Positions 7,137 to 14,800 are shown, counted from the first letter of the stretch. The stretch is DNA of 22,804 nt from an uncultured Pseudomonadota bacterium (GCA_903904275.1 CAIVBX010000107.1:1-22804); one strand, 5' to 3'. Numbers and translations: made by a program. The notes: generated by a model from the sequence alone, not told the origin.

Positions 7137-9212
7137 TTAACCAATAATGCCATTATGCCGTAAAAGTGCGTCAACTGACGGCTCACGCCCCCGAAAGTTT
7201 TTGAATAATTTCATCGCGTCATCACTACCGCCCATTTCTAAAATGTTTGTTAAAAATGCCCTGCCCGTTTCTTCGTCAAAAATGCCTTTTTCTTCAAATA
7301 ACGAAAACGCATCGCTCGATAAAACTTCTGCCCATTTATAACTGTAATATCCCGCTGCATAACCGCCTGCAAAAATATGTGAAAAACTGTGTGCAAAACG
7401 ATTAAATTCTGGCACAGGAAACACAGAAATTTTTTCACGAATTTCATTTAAAATTTCATAAATTCGCCCTCCCCTGCTTGGGTCGAAATCGCGGTGAATA
7501 TGAAAATCAAATAAACTAAATTCCAACTGGCGAATCATCATCATCCCCGCTTGAAAATTTTTCGCAGCGAGCATTTTTTCAAATAACGAATCAGGCAATG
7601 CTTCGCCTGTTTGATAATGCGACGAAATTAACATTAAAACCTCTTTTTCCCAGCACCAGTTTTCCATAAATTGACTTGGTAATTCGACCGCATCCCACGC
7701 TACGCCGTTAATGCCTGAAACACCTAAATAATCAACTTGCGTTAAAACATGATGCAAACCGTGTCCGAATTCGTGAAATAACGTCGTTACATCGTCATGC
7801 GTTAAAAGCGATGGCGTGTCATTTGTTGGTGGTGCGAAATTACAAACTAAATATGCAACAGGCAACTGTATAGTGTCATCAGATAATTTACGCCGCCCAA
7901 TGCAATCATCCATCCACGCACCACCACGTTTTTTATTTCTCGCAAATAAATCTAAATAAAAACGTCCGCGTTTTTGTCCTTCCCTATCAGTCGCTTCAAA
8001 TAATTGAGCCGATTCATTCCAACGGTCAAATTCTTTCATTTCTGAAAATTGCAATCCATATAAACGATTCAAAATCCCAAACAATCCATTCAATACTTTC
8101 TGCACTGGAAAATAACTTTTTACTTCTTCTTGAGACAATTGATAATGTTTTTGACGCATTTTTTCTGATAGATAAGTTACGTCCCATGCTTGTAATTCAT
8201 CAACTTCATAATTTTCACGCGCAAATTTTTTCAAATCTTCGACATCTTGACGCGCTTGCGGTAAAGATTTTTGTGCCAAATTTTCTAAAAATAAAATCAC
8301 TTCATCAGTCGATTTTGCCATTTTTGTGGCAAGCGATGATTCGGCATAATTTGCAAAATCAAGCAATTGTGCTTCTTCATGACGCAACGCTAAAATGTCT
8401 TCCATTATTTGCGTATTATCAAAATTGCCTTCACCACTGCGTGTTGCATAAGCGGTATAAACTTCGCGGCGCAATTCACGATTATCTGCGTGCATCATCA
8501 CTGCAATATAAGACGGATATTGCAATGTAATTAACCAATTACTTTCAGCAGGTTTCATGTGAAACATTGAATCTGATTTTTCAGATTGTTCCATGTGAAA
8601 CATCTCGGCACTTTGTTTTGCTTGTGCTAAAGCTGTTTCTGGTAAACCTGCTAATTCATTTACATCTGCAATTAACTTTGTCCACGCATTTGTCGCATCT
8701 AAAACATTTTCAGAATAAAGACTACAAATTGAATTCAATTGTTGAGAAATTTCTTTGTAACGTTGTTTTTTATTTTTAGACAATGCCACGCCCGATAATT
8801 TAAAATCTCGTAACGCATTCGTTAGCACTTTTTGTTGCGCTTTGCTTAAATTATTAAATGTTTCATGTGAAACAATCGATTCGTAAGCGTGGAACAGTTT
8901 TTCATTTTGTCCCATTTCTGTCGCGTAATCACTCAATTTCGGCAAACACGCATTGTATGCATCACGCAATTCATCATTGTTCATCACCGAATTTAAATGA
9001 CTAATCGGCGACCACGTTTTGTTTAATCTATCTTCAGCGGTTTCAATTGGTTCAACTAAGTTTTCCCAAGTATAAAGGCTGTTTTTTTCTAAACATTCCG
9101 CAACCACTTTTTGCGCATTCGCTAATAATTTATCAATTGCAGGTTCAATGTGTTCAGGTTTGATTTGGCTAAAAAGTGGCAAATCAGTTTGATTCAATAA
9201 TGGATTCGTCAT
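7137..9212 (-). CDS. prlC: Oligopeptidase A (M3 zinc metallopeptidase)
   Basis: 691 residues of the M3A thimet-oligopeptidase family, slightly longer than the ~680 of E. coli OpdA. The cytoplasmic zinc enzyme cleaves short peptides, including freed signal peptides. The zinc site HEFGH (residues 480-484) is followed by GVAWDAVELPSQFMENW, which supplies the third ligand Glu. The C-terminus has the usual IFAGGYAAGYYSYKWAEVLSSDAFSLFEE. An unusual feature lies at residues ~204-221: two MFHM segments (204-207 and 216-219) occur in a stretch of about 16 extra residues between the conserved PETALAQAK and WLITLQYPSY segments. The DNA of that stretch carries two parS-like sites, and a third lies at codons 113-118. 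The start overlaps the upstream DUF836 gene by 29 bases. Confidence 0.96.
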   Translation of the reverse strand: MTNPLLNQTDLPLFSQIKPEHIEPAIDKLLANAQKVVAECLEKNSLYTWENLVEPIETAEDRLNKTWSPISHLNSVMNNDELRDAYNACLPKLSDYATEMGQNEKLFHAYESIVSHETFNNLSKAQQKVLTNALRDFKLSGVALSKNKKQRYKEISQQLNSICSLYSENVLDATNAWTKLIADVNELAGLPETALAQAKQSAEMFHMEQSEKSDSMFHMKPAESNWLITLQYPSYIAVMMHADNRELRREVYTAYATRSGEGNFDNTQIMEDILALRHEEAQLLDFANYAESSLATKMAKSTDEVILFLENLAQKSLPQARQDVEDLKKFARENYEVDELQAWDVTYLSEKMRQKHYQLSQEEVKSYFPVQKVLNGLFGILNRLYGLQFSEMKEFDRWNESAQLFEATDREGQKRGRFYLDLFARNKKRGGAWMDDCIGRRKLSDDTIQLPVAYLVCNFAPPTNDTPSLLTHDDVTTLFHEFGHGLHHVLTQVDYLGVSGINGVAWDAVELPSQFMENWCWEKEVLMLISSHYQTGEALPDSLFEKMLAAKNFQAGMMMIRQLEFSLFDFHIHRDFDPSRGGRIYEILNEIREKISVFPVPEFNRFAHSFSHIFAGGYAAGYYSYKWAEVLSSDAFSLFEEKGIFDEETGRAFLTNILEMGGSDDAMKLFKNFRGREPSVDALLRHNGIIG
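8551..8566 (+). other. parS-like ParB-binding site 1 (inside prlC)
   Basis: The sequence is GGTTTCATGTGAAACA, 14 of 16 positions matching the classical chromosomal parS consensus TGTTNCACGTGAAACA. The mismatches are at position 1 and at position 8, where T replaces C. The same position-8 change occurs in both other copies, in the same orientation. In protein it encodes M216-F-H-M-K-P221 of PrlC, within a stretch not typical of the family. Confidence 0.6.
8587..8602 (+). other. parS-like ParB-binding site 2 (inside prlC)
   Basis: TGTTCCATGTGAAACA matches the parS consensus TGTTNCACGTGAAACA at 15 of 16 positions; only position 8 (T for C) differs. It begins 36 bases after site 1 and encodes M204-F-H-M-E-Q209 of PrlC in the same reading frame as site 1. 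Confidence 0.65.
8859..8874 (+). other. parS-like ParB-binding site 3 (inside prlC)
   Basis: TGTTTCATGTGAAACA matches the parS consensus at 15 of 16 positions, again with T at position 8. It falls in a different reading frame from sites 1 and 2, encoding I113-V-S-H-E-T118 of PrlC. The shared element is therefore at the DNA level, not a repeated peptide. Confidence 0.65.
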
Positions 9213-9441
9213 AATTCAAAGTTTCAATAAAATGAAGCAGGGCAGGGGAGTCAAAATGCCAATTTAAAAAACGTTGGCTTTCGACATGAAATAAAACAGG
9301 AATCATCAGGGCAAATTGTGCTTGCCATTTTTCGTAAATCGCAATATCGATAATCTCGGCGACAATTTCATTTTCGTCTAAAAGTGTTTTCGCATCGTCA
9401 CATAAATGACAGCCTTGCGTGCCTAGCAATAATAAGCGCAT
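9184..9441 (-). CDS. Glutaredoxin-like (DUF836) thiol protein
   Basis: An 85-residue thioredoxin-fold protein starting MRLLLLGTQGCHLCDDAKTLL, with a CxxC-type active site C11-H-L-C14 and the conserved IPVLF strand that carries the cis-proline. Members of the DUF836/glutaredoxin-like group are thought to act as small thiol-disulfide oxidoreductases; partners are unknown. It is the first gene of the unit with prlC, which it overlaps by 29 bases. It begins just after the terminator hairpins that follow hpf, so a promoter within or near 9442-9463 is expected, but I see no convincing one. Confidence 0.82.
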   Translation of the reverse strand: MRLLLLGTQGCHLCDDAKTLLDENEIVAEIIDIAIYEKWQAQFALMIPVLFHVESQRFLNWHFDSPALLHFIETLNYDESIIESN

Positions 9442-9463
9442 CGTTTCGCCCTATTTTATAACA

Positions 9464-9489
9464 TAAAAAAAGCGCGAATAAATTCGCGC
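9464..9489 (-). terminator. Rho-independent terminator downstream of hpf
   Basis: On the minus strand a GC-rich stem GCGCGAA / TTCGCGC with a 4-base loop (9472-9489) is followed directly by a run of seven T (complement of 9464-9470). It follows hpf and precedes the next minus-strand gene, so it probably ends the kds-lpt-rpoN-hpf transcript. Confidence 0.8.
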
Positions 9490-9530
9490 CTACATTTAGT
9501 TTGTAGGGAAAAATCATATTTTTCCCTACA
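9489..9530. repeat. Nested inverted repeats between hpf and its terminator
   Basis: A perfect 13-bp stem TGTAGGGAAAAAT (9502-9514) / ATTTTTCCCTACA (9518-9530) has a loop of only three bases. The left arm starts TGTAGG, which is also complementary to CCTACA at 9489-9494 next to the terminator stem. The two hairpins therefore share a pairing word and could form competing structures. It may be a short dispersed palindromic repeat or a 3'-end stabilising element; the window has no second copy to decide this. Confidence 0.6.
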
Positions 9531-9549
9531 GAAACCTTAATTCCGAATT

Positions 9550-9837
9550 TTAATGTGAAGCGTGTTTTTCTTTGTGCTTCAAAATTTGACGGTCTAATTT
9601 ATCCACGAGTTCATCGATTGCATCGTACATGCTTTCTTTATGATCTTCGGCGAAAAATTTTGTCCCTGCAAAATGCAAAGTCGCTTCGGCTTTCTGCACT
9701 AATTTTTCCACGCTTAAAATAACGTGAACGTCTGTCACCTTGTCGAAATGACGCGCTAATTTGGCAAATTTATCTTCCGTGTGCGCTTTTAAAGCGTCGG
9801 TGATTTCTAAATGATGACCACTAATAATGACTTGCAT
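9550..9837 (-). CDS. hpf: Ribosome hibernation promoting factor HPF (short form)
   Basis: 95 residues matching short HPF/YfiA: MQVIISGHHLEITDALKAHTEDKFAKLARHFDKVTDVHVIL, then a basic strand and a C-terminal Lys/His-rich helix (DRQILKHKEKH). The protein binds the 30S A/P-site region in stationary phase and helps make inactive 100S dimers. The fused C-terminal dimerisation domain of long HPF is absent, as expected in gammaproteobacteria. AAGGAA lies about eight bases before the start. It follows rpoN by 48 bases, the canonical order, but the ptsN and rapZ genes that often come next are missing; a terminator follows instead. Confidence 0.95.
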   Translation of the reverse strand: MQVIISGHHLEITDALKAHTEDKFAKLARHFDKVTDVHVILSVEKLVQKAEATLHFAGTKFFAEDHKESMYDAIDELVDKLDRQILKHKEKHASH

Positions 9838-9885
9838 AAATAAAATTCCTTGTAAAAAATGAAGGAGGGAAAAACAACGTGCGTT

Positions 9886-11367
9886 TTATAACAAACGCTT
9901 GCGTTGACTGGACGAGGAAATAAACATCGCTTCACGATATTTAGCCACTGTTCTTCGAGCAACATTGATGCCCTTTGCTTTTAAAAACTCCGCTATTTTA
10001 CTATCACTGAGCGGTTTTGTTGCATTTTCATTACTGATTAACTCTTTAATTAACGCGCGAATCGCTGTTGACGAACATTCGCCGCCACCATCAGTTGAAA
10101 CGTGACTGGAGAAAAAGTATTTAAATTCCACAATCCCGTTTGGCGTGTGCATATATTTTTGCGTGGTAACGCGAGAAATCGTCGATTCGTGCAATTCTAA
10201 CTCTTCAGCAACGTCGCGCAAAACCATTGATTTCATGGCAATCGAACCGTGTTCTAAAAAAGCCGTTTGTTTTTCAACGATGCAACGCGCAACTCTTAAT
10301 AATGTGTCGTTTCGACTATGCAAACTTTTGATAAACCATTTTGCTTCTTGCAAATGTTCTTTCATAATCGTGTTATCTTTGCTCGAATCCGATTTTTTGA
10401 TTAAACCTGCGTACATTTCATTCACACGCAATTTTGGCGCAACTTCGGGATTTAAATCAACGCACCATCGATCGTTTATTTTTCGCACATAAACATCTGG
10501 CACAACATATTCTGACAACGTACTTTGAACTTTTTCACCAGGTTTCGGATCGAATGTCCGAATTAACATCACAATTTCATTTAATTCTTCTTCAGAAACA
10601 GCTAATTTTCGAACCAATTTTGCTTGATCATGTGTTGCTAACAAGTCTAAATAGCGCGTTACCAAAAGCAATGCTTCATACTTATGCGGTGTTGCATCAG
10701 GTAATTGTTGTAATTGCAAACGTAGACAATCACTTAAATCACTCGCTCCAACACCCGCTGGATCAAAATGTTGAATTCGATGCAAAACTGCATTCACTTC
10801 ATCAACATCTAAATCGGGGATTTGTTCTTGCAATCCACCATAAATTTCAGTCACACTCGTTGTGATATAACCTTCTGTATTTATCGAATCAATAATTGCA
10901 ATTGCAATCGCAAAATCACGCTCTGAAAAAGATACTAAATCTAATTGGTCTAATAAATGTGCTTGGAGACTTAATGTACTCGTGCGCTGGCTTTCAAATT
11001 CCGTTTCAAAACTTGCCATTTCTTGAATTGAACCAAAATCGAATTCAGGTGCAACCGATTCAGGTTCAGATTCATAAATATCATCCCAAGATGAATCAAT
11101 GGGTAAATCGTCAGGAATATCCGTTTGCGAACCTTCACTGCCTTGCATCAAATCAACGTTATCACTTTTTTTATCGTGTAATGGCACATCGAGTGAAAAT
11201 ACTCCAAATTCATTGTCTTCGACTTCCAACATGATATTCGACTCTAACGCTTGTTGAATTTCTTGCTGTAAATCTAACGTGGACATTTGCAACAATTTGA
11301 TAGCTTGTTGCAATTGCGGTGTCATAGACAATTGATGACTCATCCGTAAATGTAAAGATTGTTTCAT
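9886..11367 (-). CDS. rpoN: RNA polymerase sigma-54 factor RpoN
   Basis: 493 residues. It directs core polymerase to -24/-12 promoters that need an AAA+ activator. Region I is intact and Gln-rich (LRMSHQLSMTPQLQQAIKLL); an acidic region II follows (~residues 70-125); then the core-binding domain, the HTH and the RpoN box ARRTVAKYRE (470-479) near the C-terminus. The chosen ATG (11367) matches the family start MKQSLHLRMSHQ and has an upstream AGG. A reading 19 codons longer would overlap lptB and adds nothing conserved. It lies between lptB and hpf, the standard order. The window also contains three sigma-54-like promoters before flagellar genes, probable targets of this protein. Confidence 0.97.
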   Translation of the reverse strand: MKQSLHLRMSHQLSMTPQLQQAIKLLQMSTLDLQQEIQQALESNIMLEVEDNEFGVFSLDVPLHDKKSDNVDLMQGSEGSQTDIPDDLPIDSSWDDIYESEPESVAPEFDFGSIQEMASFETEFESQRTSTLSLQAHLLDQLDLVSFSERDFAIAIAIIDSINTEGYITTSVTEIYGGLQEQIPDLDVDEVNAVLHRIQHFDPAGVGASDLSDCLRLQLQQLPDATPHKYEALLLVTRYLDLLATHDQAKLVRKLAVSEEELNEIVMLIRTFDPKPGEKVQSTLSEYVVPDVYVRKINDRWCVDLNPEVAPKLRVNEMYAGLIKKSDSSKDNTIMKEHLQEAKWFIKSLHSRNDTLLRVARCIVEKQTAFLEHGSIAMKSMVLRDVAEELELHESTISRVTTQKYMHTPNGIVEFKYFFSSHVSTDGGGECSSTAIRALIKELISNENATKPLSDSKIAEFLKAKGINVARRTVAKYREAMFISSSSQRKRLL

Positions 11368-11404
11368 AAGCGATAAACCTGTGATTTGATAACGTTGTTT
11401 AAAT

Positions 11405-12127
11405 TTACAGACTAAAATTTTCACCTAAATAAACTTGGCGAACTTGTTCATTGGCAACAATTTCTTGTGCATTTCCTTCTGCGATAACCTGACCGTCGCT
11501 CAAAATATAAGCACGATGACAAATGTCGAGAGTTTCACGGACATTGTGTTCGGTAATTAAAATGCCGATTCCGCGTTGTGTTAAATGCTGAATAATTTTT
11601 TTGATGTCTTCAACCGAAATTGGGTCAACACCTGCAAACGGCTCATCAAGCAAAATAAATTTTGGATTTGAAGCGAGGGCACGAGCAATTTCAACACGAC
11701 GACGTTCGCCACCTGACAAACTTAATGCTAACTGATTTTTTAAATGTGTGATGCTAAATTCGTCCATTAAATCGATAATTTGCAATTCACGCTGTCCGAT
11801 TGTTAAGTCATTTCGCAATTCTAAAACGGCGCGTAAATTATCCGAAACGCTTAATTTACGAAAAACTGACGGTTCTTGCGGTAAATAGCCAATGCCATTT
11901 TTGGCACGAATGTGCATCGGCATATCGGTAATAGATTTACCGTCAAGTGTGATTTCGCCAGCATCTACTTTGATTAAACCGACAAGCATATAAAAACTGG
12001 TGGTTTTTCCTGCCCCATTTGGACCAAGTAAGCCGACTACTTCGCCCGTTTTGACTTGCAGCGAAACGCCTTGAACAACGTCACGTTTGTTATAACCTTT
12101 GTGTAAATTTTTTGCCGCGAGAATCAT
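11405..12127 (-). CDS. lptB: LPS export ABC transporter ATPase LptB
   Basis: 240 residues, the cytoplasmic ATPase of LptB2FGC that extracts LPS from the inner membrane and pushes it along the Lpt bridge. Visible are Walker A GPNGAGKT (35-42), the Q-loop LPQEPSVFRKL, the signature LSGGERRR (~137), Walker B FILLDEPFAGVDP and the switch His in TEHN. The C-terminal GQVIAEGNAQEIVANEQVRQVYLGENF is typical of LptB. It starts two bases after lptA ends and is followed by rpoN after about 37 bases. Confidence 0.97.
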   Translation of the reverse strand: MILAAKNLHKGYNKRDVVQGVSLQVKTGEVVGLLGPNGAGKTTSFYMLVGLIKVDAGEITLDGKSITDMPMHIRAKNGIGYLPQEPSVFRKLSVSDNLRAVLELRNDLTIGQRELQIIDLMDEFSITHLKNQLALSLSGGERRRVEIARALASNPKFILLDEPFAGVDPISVEDIKKIIQHLTQRGIGILITEHNVRETLDICHRAYILSDGQVIAEGNAQEIVANEQVRQVYLGENFSL

Positions 12128-12129
12128 CG

Positions 12130-12642
12130 TTATTGTTTAGGCTGAATAACAACGTGAACACGCTGTTTGTTGTTATCGGTTGACGCGCTTTTATCACCCG
12201 CTTTGACGAGCGACGTTTTAATATCGTATTCGATGTAATCACTCGAATAAGTGCCATTACCTTGTAAAACGGTTGCGTTGCCAATTAAAACTAACAAATT
12301 CCGTTTTGGATAAAATTCACCTGTTGAAGCCTGACCTGTAATGTCTTTTGCACCCGCACTTGGCGTTTGTTTGAAATGTGCAGATTTGCCTGAAAAAACT
12401 AATTTTTCCGCTTCACCACCTTTGAAATGCACATCTAATCTATCTGAATTCACACGAATACTGCCTTGTGTTGCAACGACATTTCCTGTGTAAGTGCTAA
12501 GTTCGGCGCGTTCGTCATACGTTGCACCATTTGAGTCAATCGTAATCGGTTGTTTTGCATCACTTTCTAATGCGAATGAATTTACGCTGTGAAACAAGGC
12601 GGCGAATAGCCAAAGTTGTTTATTTTTTGTCATAGTTGCCAT
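12130..12642 (-). CDS. lptA: LPS transport periplasmic protein LptA
   Basis: 170 residues with an N-terminal signal sequence (NKQLWLFAALFHSVNSFA) and a beta-jellyroll OstA/LptA domain: KQPITIDSNGATYDERAELSTYTGNV, then GSIRVNSDRL and the GNATVLQGN/YSSDYIEYD repeat. Subunits stack into the periplasmic bridge that carries LPS from LptC to LptD. The start overlaps the end of lptC by about 23 bases. A second ATG three codons in (12633) is equally possible, and neither has a strong ribosome site. Neighbours lptC and lptB confirm the call. Confidence 0.93.
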   Translation of the reverse strand: MATMTKNKQLWLFAALFHSVNSFALESDAKQPITIDSNGATYDERAELSTYTGNVVATQGSIRVNSDRLDVHFKGGEAEKLVFSGKSAHFKQTPSAGAKDITGQASTGEFYPKRNLLVLIGNATVLQGNGTYSSDYIEYDIKTSLVKAGDKSASTDNNKQRVHVVIQPKQ

Positions 12643-13186
12643 GTACGTTTGCTAATAATTCCAAATGAACAGGCGCACTAAACGTCGCCTTCATGCCTAA
12701 ACCTGTGGTGATATTGTTGCCGCTTTTTAATTCTGTCAATTCGCTCGTTTGGGCAAAATTGGTTTTGGGTAATACTTGTAAATTCGCTGTGTGAATAATC
12801 AACTCACGTCCTTGTGAACTTGTCGCGCGTTCAATTTCGACTTTACCGTTTAACCAAAGCGTTTCACCGCCTTTTTCTAATTTTCCCGATTCGGCTTGAA
12901 TCTGCCACGCAGGATTTGGCACGTTATAAAAAAACATCAACGGATTTTCTAATTCTGTCGTCCCGTCATCGCTGAAATGTGCCATTTTATTGGCAGTTAA
13001 ATGCGAACCTAAATCACCGTTTTCATTCATTTGCCATTTTTTATAACCCACGCTGAAAAAATCTGCGCTATGTGGCGCGGCTTCACGATGTTCAACTTCT
13101 TCATTTATCAGCCACTTTGCGAATAAACTACTCACGATTGCGAGGGCAATCACATAACCATAAAAAGCGTTATGTTTTGCAATCAT
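12620..13186 (-). CDS. lptC: LPS export protein LptC
   Basis: 188 residues with one N-terminal membrane anchor (residues ~9-25, YGYVIALAIVSSLFAKWLI) and a periplasmic OstA-like jellyroll domain. Segments such as NPLMFFYNVPNPAWQIQAESGKLEKGGETLWLNGKVEIER are typical of LptC. It sits in the inner membrane, receives LPS from LptFG and passes it to LptA. The start overlaps the kdsC stop by four bases, and the end overlaps lptA, so the genes are coupled. It diverges in sequence more than its neighbours, as is usual for LptC. Confidence 0.92.
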   Translation of the reverse strand: MIAKHNAFYGYVIALAIVSSLFAKWLINEEVEHREAAPHSADFFSVGYKKWQMNENGDLGSHLTANKMAHFSDDGTTELENPLMFFYNVPNPAWQIQAESGKLEKGGETLWLNGKVEIERATSSQGRELIIHTANLQVLPKTNFAQTSELTELKSGNNITTGLGMKATFSAPVHLELLANVHGNYDKK

Positions 13187-13713
13187 TGCAAATAATCCGC
13201 CAAAATTGCTTCAAAATTATCTTGTGATTGCATAATCATATCGCACACTTCCCGCACCGCGCCAAGTCCGCCACCGAGCGTTGTAGACCAATCTGCACAC
13301 GCTGTTACAGCTTCATTCGCATCGGCAACGGCAATCGCTAAACCGACTTGCGTCATAATCGGTAAATCCACGACATCATCACCAACGTAGGCAACTTGTT
13401 CAGATGTTAAATCTAATTTTTGAAGCAAATCTGCAAAAGCGGCGCGTTTATCTTTTTGATTTTGATAAACTAACGAAACGTCTAATTCTTCCATTCGTTT
13501 TGTGACGATGAATGATTCACGCCCAGAAATGACGGCAATTTCAACACCTGTTTGTTGCAACATTTTAATGCCGTGACCATCACGCGCATGAAACGCTTTA
13601 AATTCATTTCCTAAATGGTCAAAAAACAATTTTCCATCGGTCAACACGCCGTCAACATCTAAAATTAAAAGTCGCACTTGGCGAGCTTGTTCCATTACTC
13701 GAACTGGTATCAT
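13183..13713 (-). CDS. kdsC: 3-deoxy-D-manno-octulosonate 8-phosphate phosphatase KdsC
   Basis: 176 residues of the HAD superfamily (C0 type, no cap). It releases phosphate from Kdo-8-phosphate in Kdo synthesis. The catalytic motif is LDVDGVLTDG, with nucleophile D19 and acid/base D21. Later come the Ser/Thr motif (AVISGRES), a Lys (NQKDKRAAF) and the metal motif VGDDVVDLPIM. The chosen ATG overlaps the kdsD stop by one base (TGATG) and has GGGG eight bases upstream. A 16-codon longer reading extends into kdsD and lacks homology. KdsD and KdsC flank each other in the standard LPS locus. Confidence 0.95.
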   Translation of the reverse strand: MIPVRVMEQARQVRLLILDVDGVLTDGKLFFDHLGNEFKAFHARDGHGIKMLQQTGVEIAVISGRESFIVTKRMEELDVSLVYQNQKDKRAAFADLLQKLDLTSEQVAYVGDDVVDLPIMTQVGLAIAVADANEAVTACADWSTTLGGGLGAVREVCDMIMQSQDNFEAILADYLQ

Positions 13714-14690
13714 CACACTATCCCCGCACGAATCAAATCGTGCATATTTAACGCGCCACACACTTTTTGCTGGTCATCCACCACGCACAAAGCACTAATT
13801 TTGTTTTTTTGCATAATTTGCATTGCTTCTGCCGCTAAACAATCAGCGTGTATCACTTTGCTATTTTTTGTCATGACTTCGTTAATTTCGCAATTCGGCA
13901 AACTCAAATTATGTCCTAATAAACGCCGTAAATCGCCGTCTGTAAAAACACCAAGTAATTCATTTTCAGCATTAACAATAGCCGTCATACCTAATTTTTT
14001 CGATGTCATTTCCAAAATTGCACCACTAACAAGCGTATTTTGGCTAACTTTTGGAATAGCTAAATCGGTGTGCATAATATCGCTTACTCGCAATAATAAA
14101 CGTCGTCCTAACTGTCCACCAGGATGAGAAAAAGCAAAATCATCTCGTGTAAAACCACGCGCTTCAAGCAACGAAACCGCCAAAGCATCGCCCATCACTA
14201 ACGCCGCTGTTGTGCTGGAAGTTGGAGCTAAACCAAGCGGACAGGCTTCTTGTTCAACGCTGACATCTAAATGAATCGTAGCAAATTTAGCGAGCGTCGA
14301 TTCTAAATTTCCTGTCAACGCAATTAGCGGAATGTTTAGCCGTTTTATCAAAGGTAAAATTGCTAAAATTTCAGCCGTTTCACCCGAATTTGATAACGCC
14401 AAAACCACATCTTGTGCGGTAATCATGCCTAAATCACCATGACTCGCTTCGCCTGAATGGACAAAAAAAGCAGGTGTTCCTGTACTTGCTAATGTTGCGG
14501 CAATTTTTCCACTGATATGCCCTGATTTCCCCACACCTGTGACAACAATTCGACCTTTACACACAAACAACAGTTTGCACGCCGCCACAAAATTGGCATC
14601 AATGCGTTTTGCTAAATCTACAATGGCTTTGGCTTCGGTTTGAATAACCGCAAGACCTAATTCACATAGCTTGTCGTCGTGGAGTTTCAT
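13713..14690 (-). CDS. kdsD: Arabinose-5-phosphate isomerase KdsD
   Basis: 325 residues. It converts ribulose 5-phosphate to arabinose 5-phosphate, the first step of Kdo synthesis. An N-terminal SIS sugar-isomerase domain (GRIVVTGVGKSGHISGKIAATLASTGTP-type strand-loop, then SNSGETAE) is followed by two CBS domains (~205-260 and ~272-322, with FTDGDLRRLL and the final MHDLIRAG). Length and architecture equal E. coli KdsD. It is the first gene of the kdsD-kdsC-lptC-lptA-lptB-rpoN-hpf unit. It diverges from fliL across a 221-base intergenic region. No clear ribosome site precedes the ATG. Confidence 0.96.
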   Translation of the reverse strand: MKLHDDKLCELGLAVIQTEAKAIVDLAKRIDANFVAACKLLFVCKGRIVVTGVGKSGHISGKIAATLASTGTPAFFVHSGEASHGDLGMITAQDVVLALSNSGETAEILAILPLIKRLNIPLIALTGNLESTLAKFATIHLDVSVEQEACPLGLAPTSSTTAALVMGDALAVSLLEARGFTRDDFAFSHPGGQLGRRLLLRVSDIMHTDLAIPKVSQNTLVSGAILEMTSKKLGMTAIVNAENELLGVFTDGDLRRLLGHNLSLPNCEINEVMTKNSKVIHADCLAAEAMQIMQKNKISALCVVDDQQKVCGALNMHDLIRAGIV

Positions 14691-14734
14691 AGAAAAGGGC
14701 TAAATTTACGTTGCCATTATTATTACATGAATTA

Positions 14735-14750
14735 TGGAATTGATGTTGCT
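14735..14750 (+). promoter_or_regulatory. Sigma-54-like promoter, distal copy, upstream of fliL
   Basis: TGGAATTGATGTTGCT has GG and GC exactly 12 bases apart (first G at 14736, second at 14748). It carries a perfect -12 element TTGCT and a -24 element TGGAA that differs from TGGCA at one base. It lies about 160 bases upstream of fliL. Flagellar switch genes in Pseudomonas and Vibrio are driven by sigma-54 promoters, which supports the reading. Confidence 0.45.
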
Positions 14751-14784
14751 TGCAATTAAACCATTAAGGATTACGGTGAATTTT

Positions 14785-14800
14785 TGGCATAATTACTGCA
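14785..14800 (+). promoter_or_regulatory. Sigma-54-like promoter, proximal copy, upstream of fliL
   Basis: TGGCATAATTACTGCA has a perfect -24 TGGCA, correct 12-base GG-to-GC spacing, and a -12 element CTGCA differing from TTGCA at one base. Expected transcription start is near 14811, leaving a leader of about 100 bases. That leader contains an inverted repeat, CAATAACG (14817-14824) / CGTTATTG (14833-14840). A TATAAT hexamer at 14851 has no matching -35 and is less convincing. Confidence 0.6.

Noticed and set aside
9599..9607. DnaA-box-like TTATCCACG in hpf
   Set aside because: A single near-match with no cluster, no AT-rich unwinding element and fully inside a coding region; not an origin.
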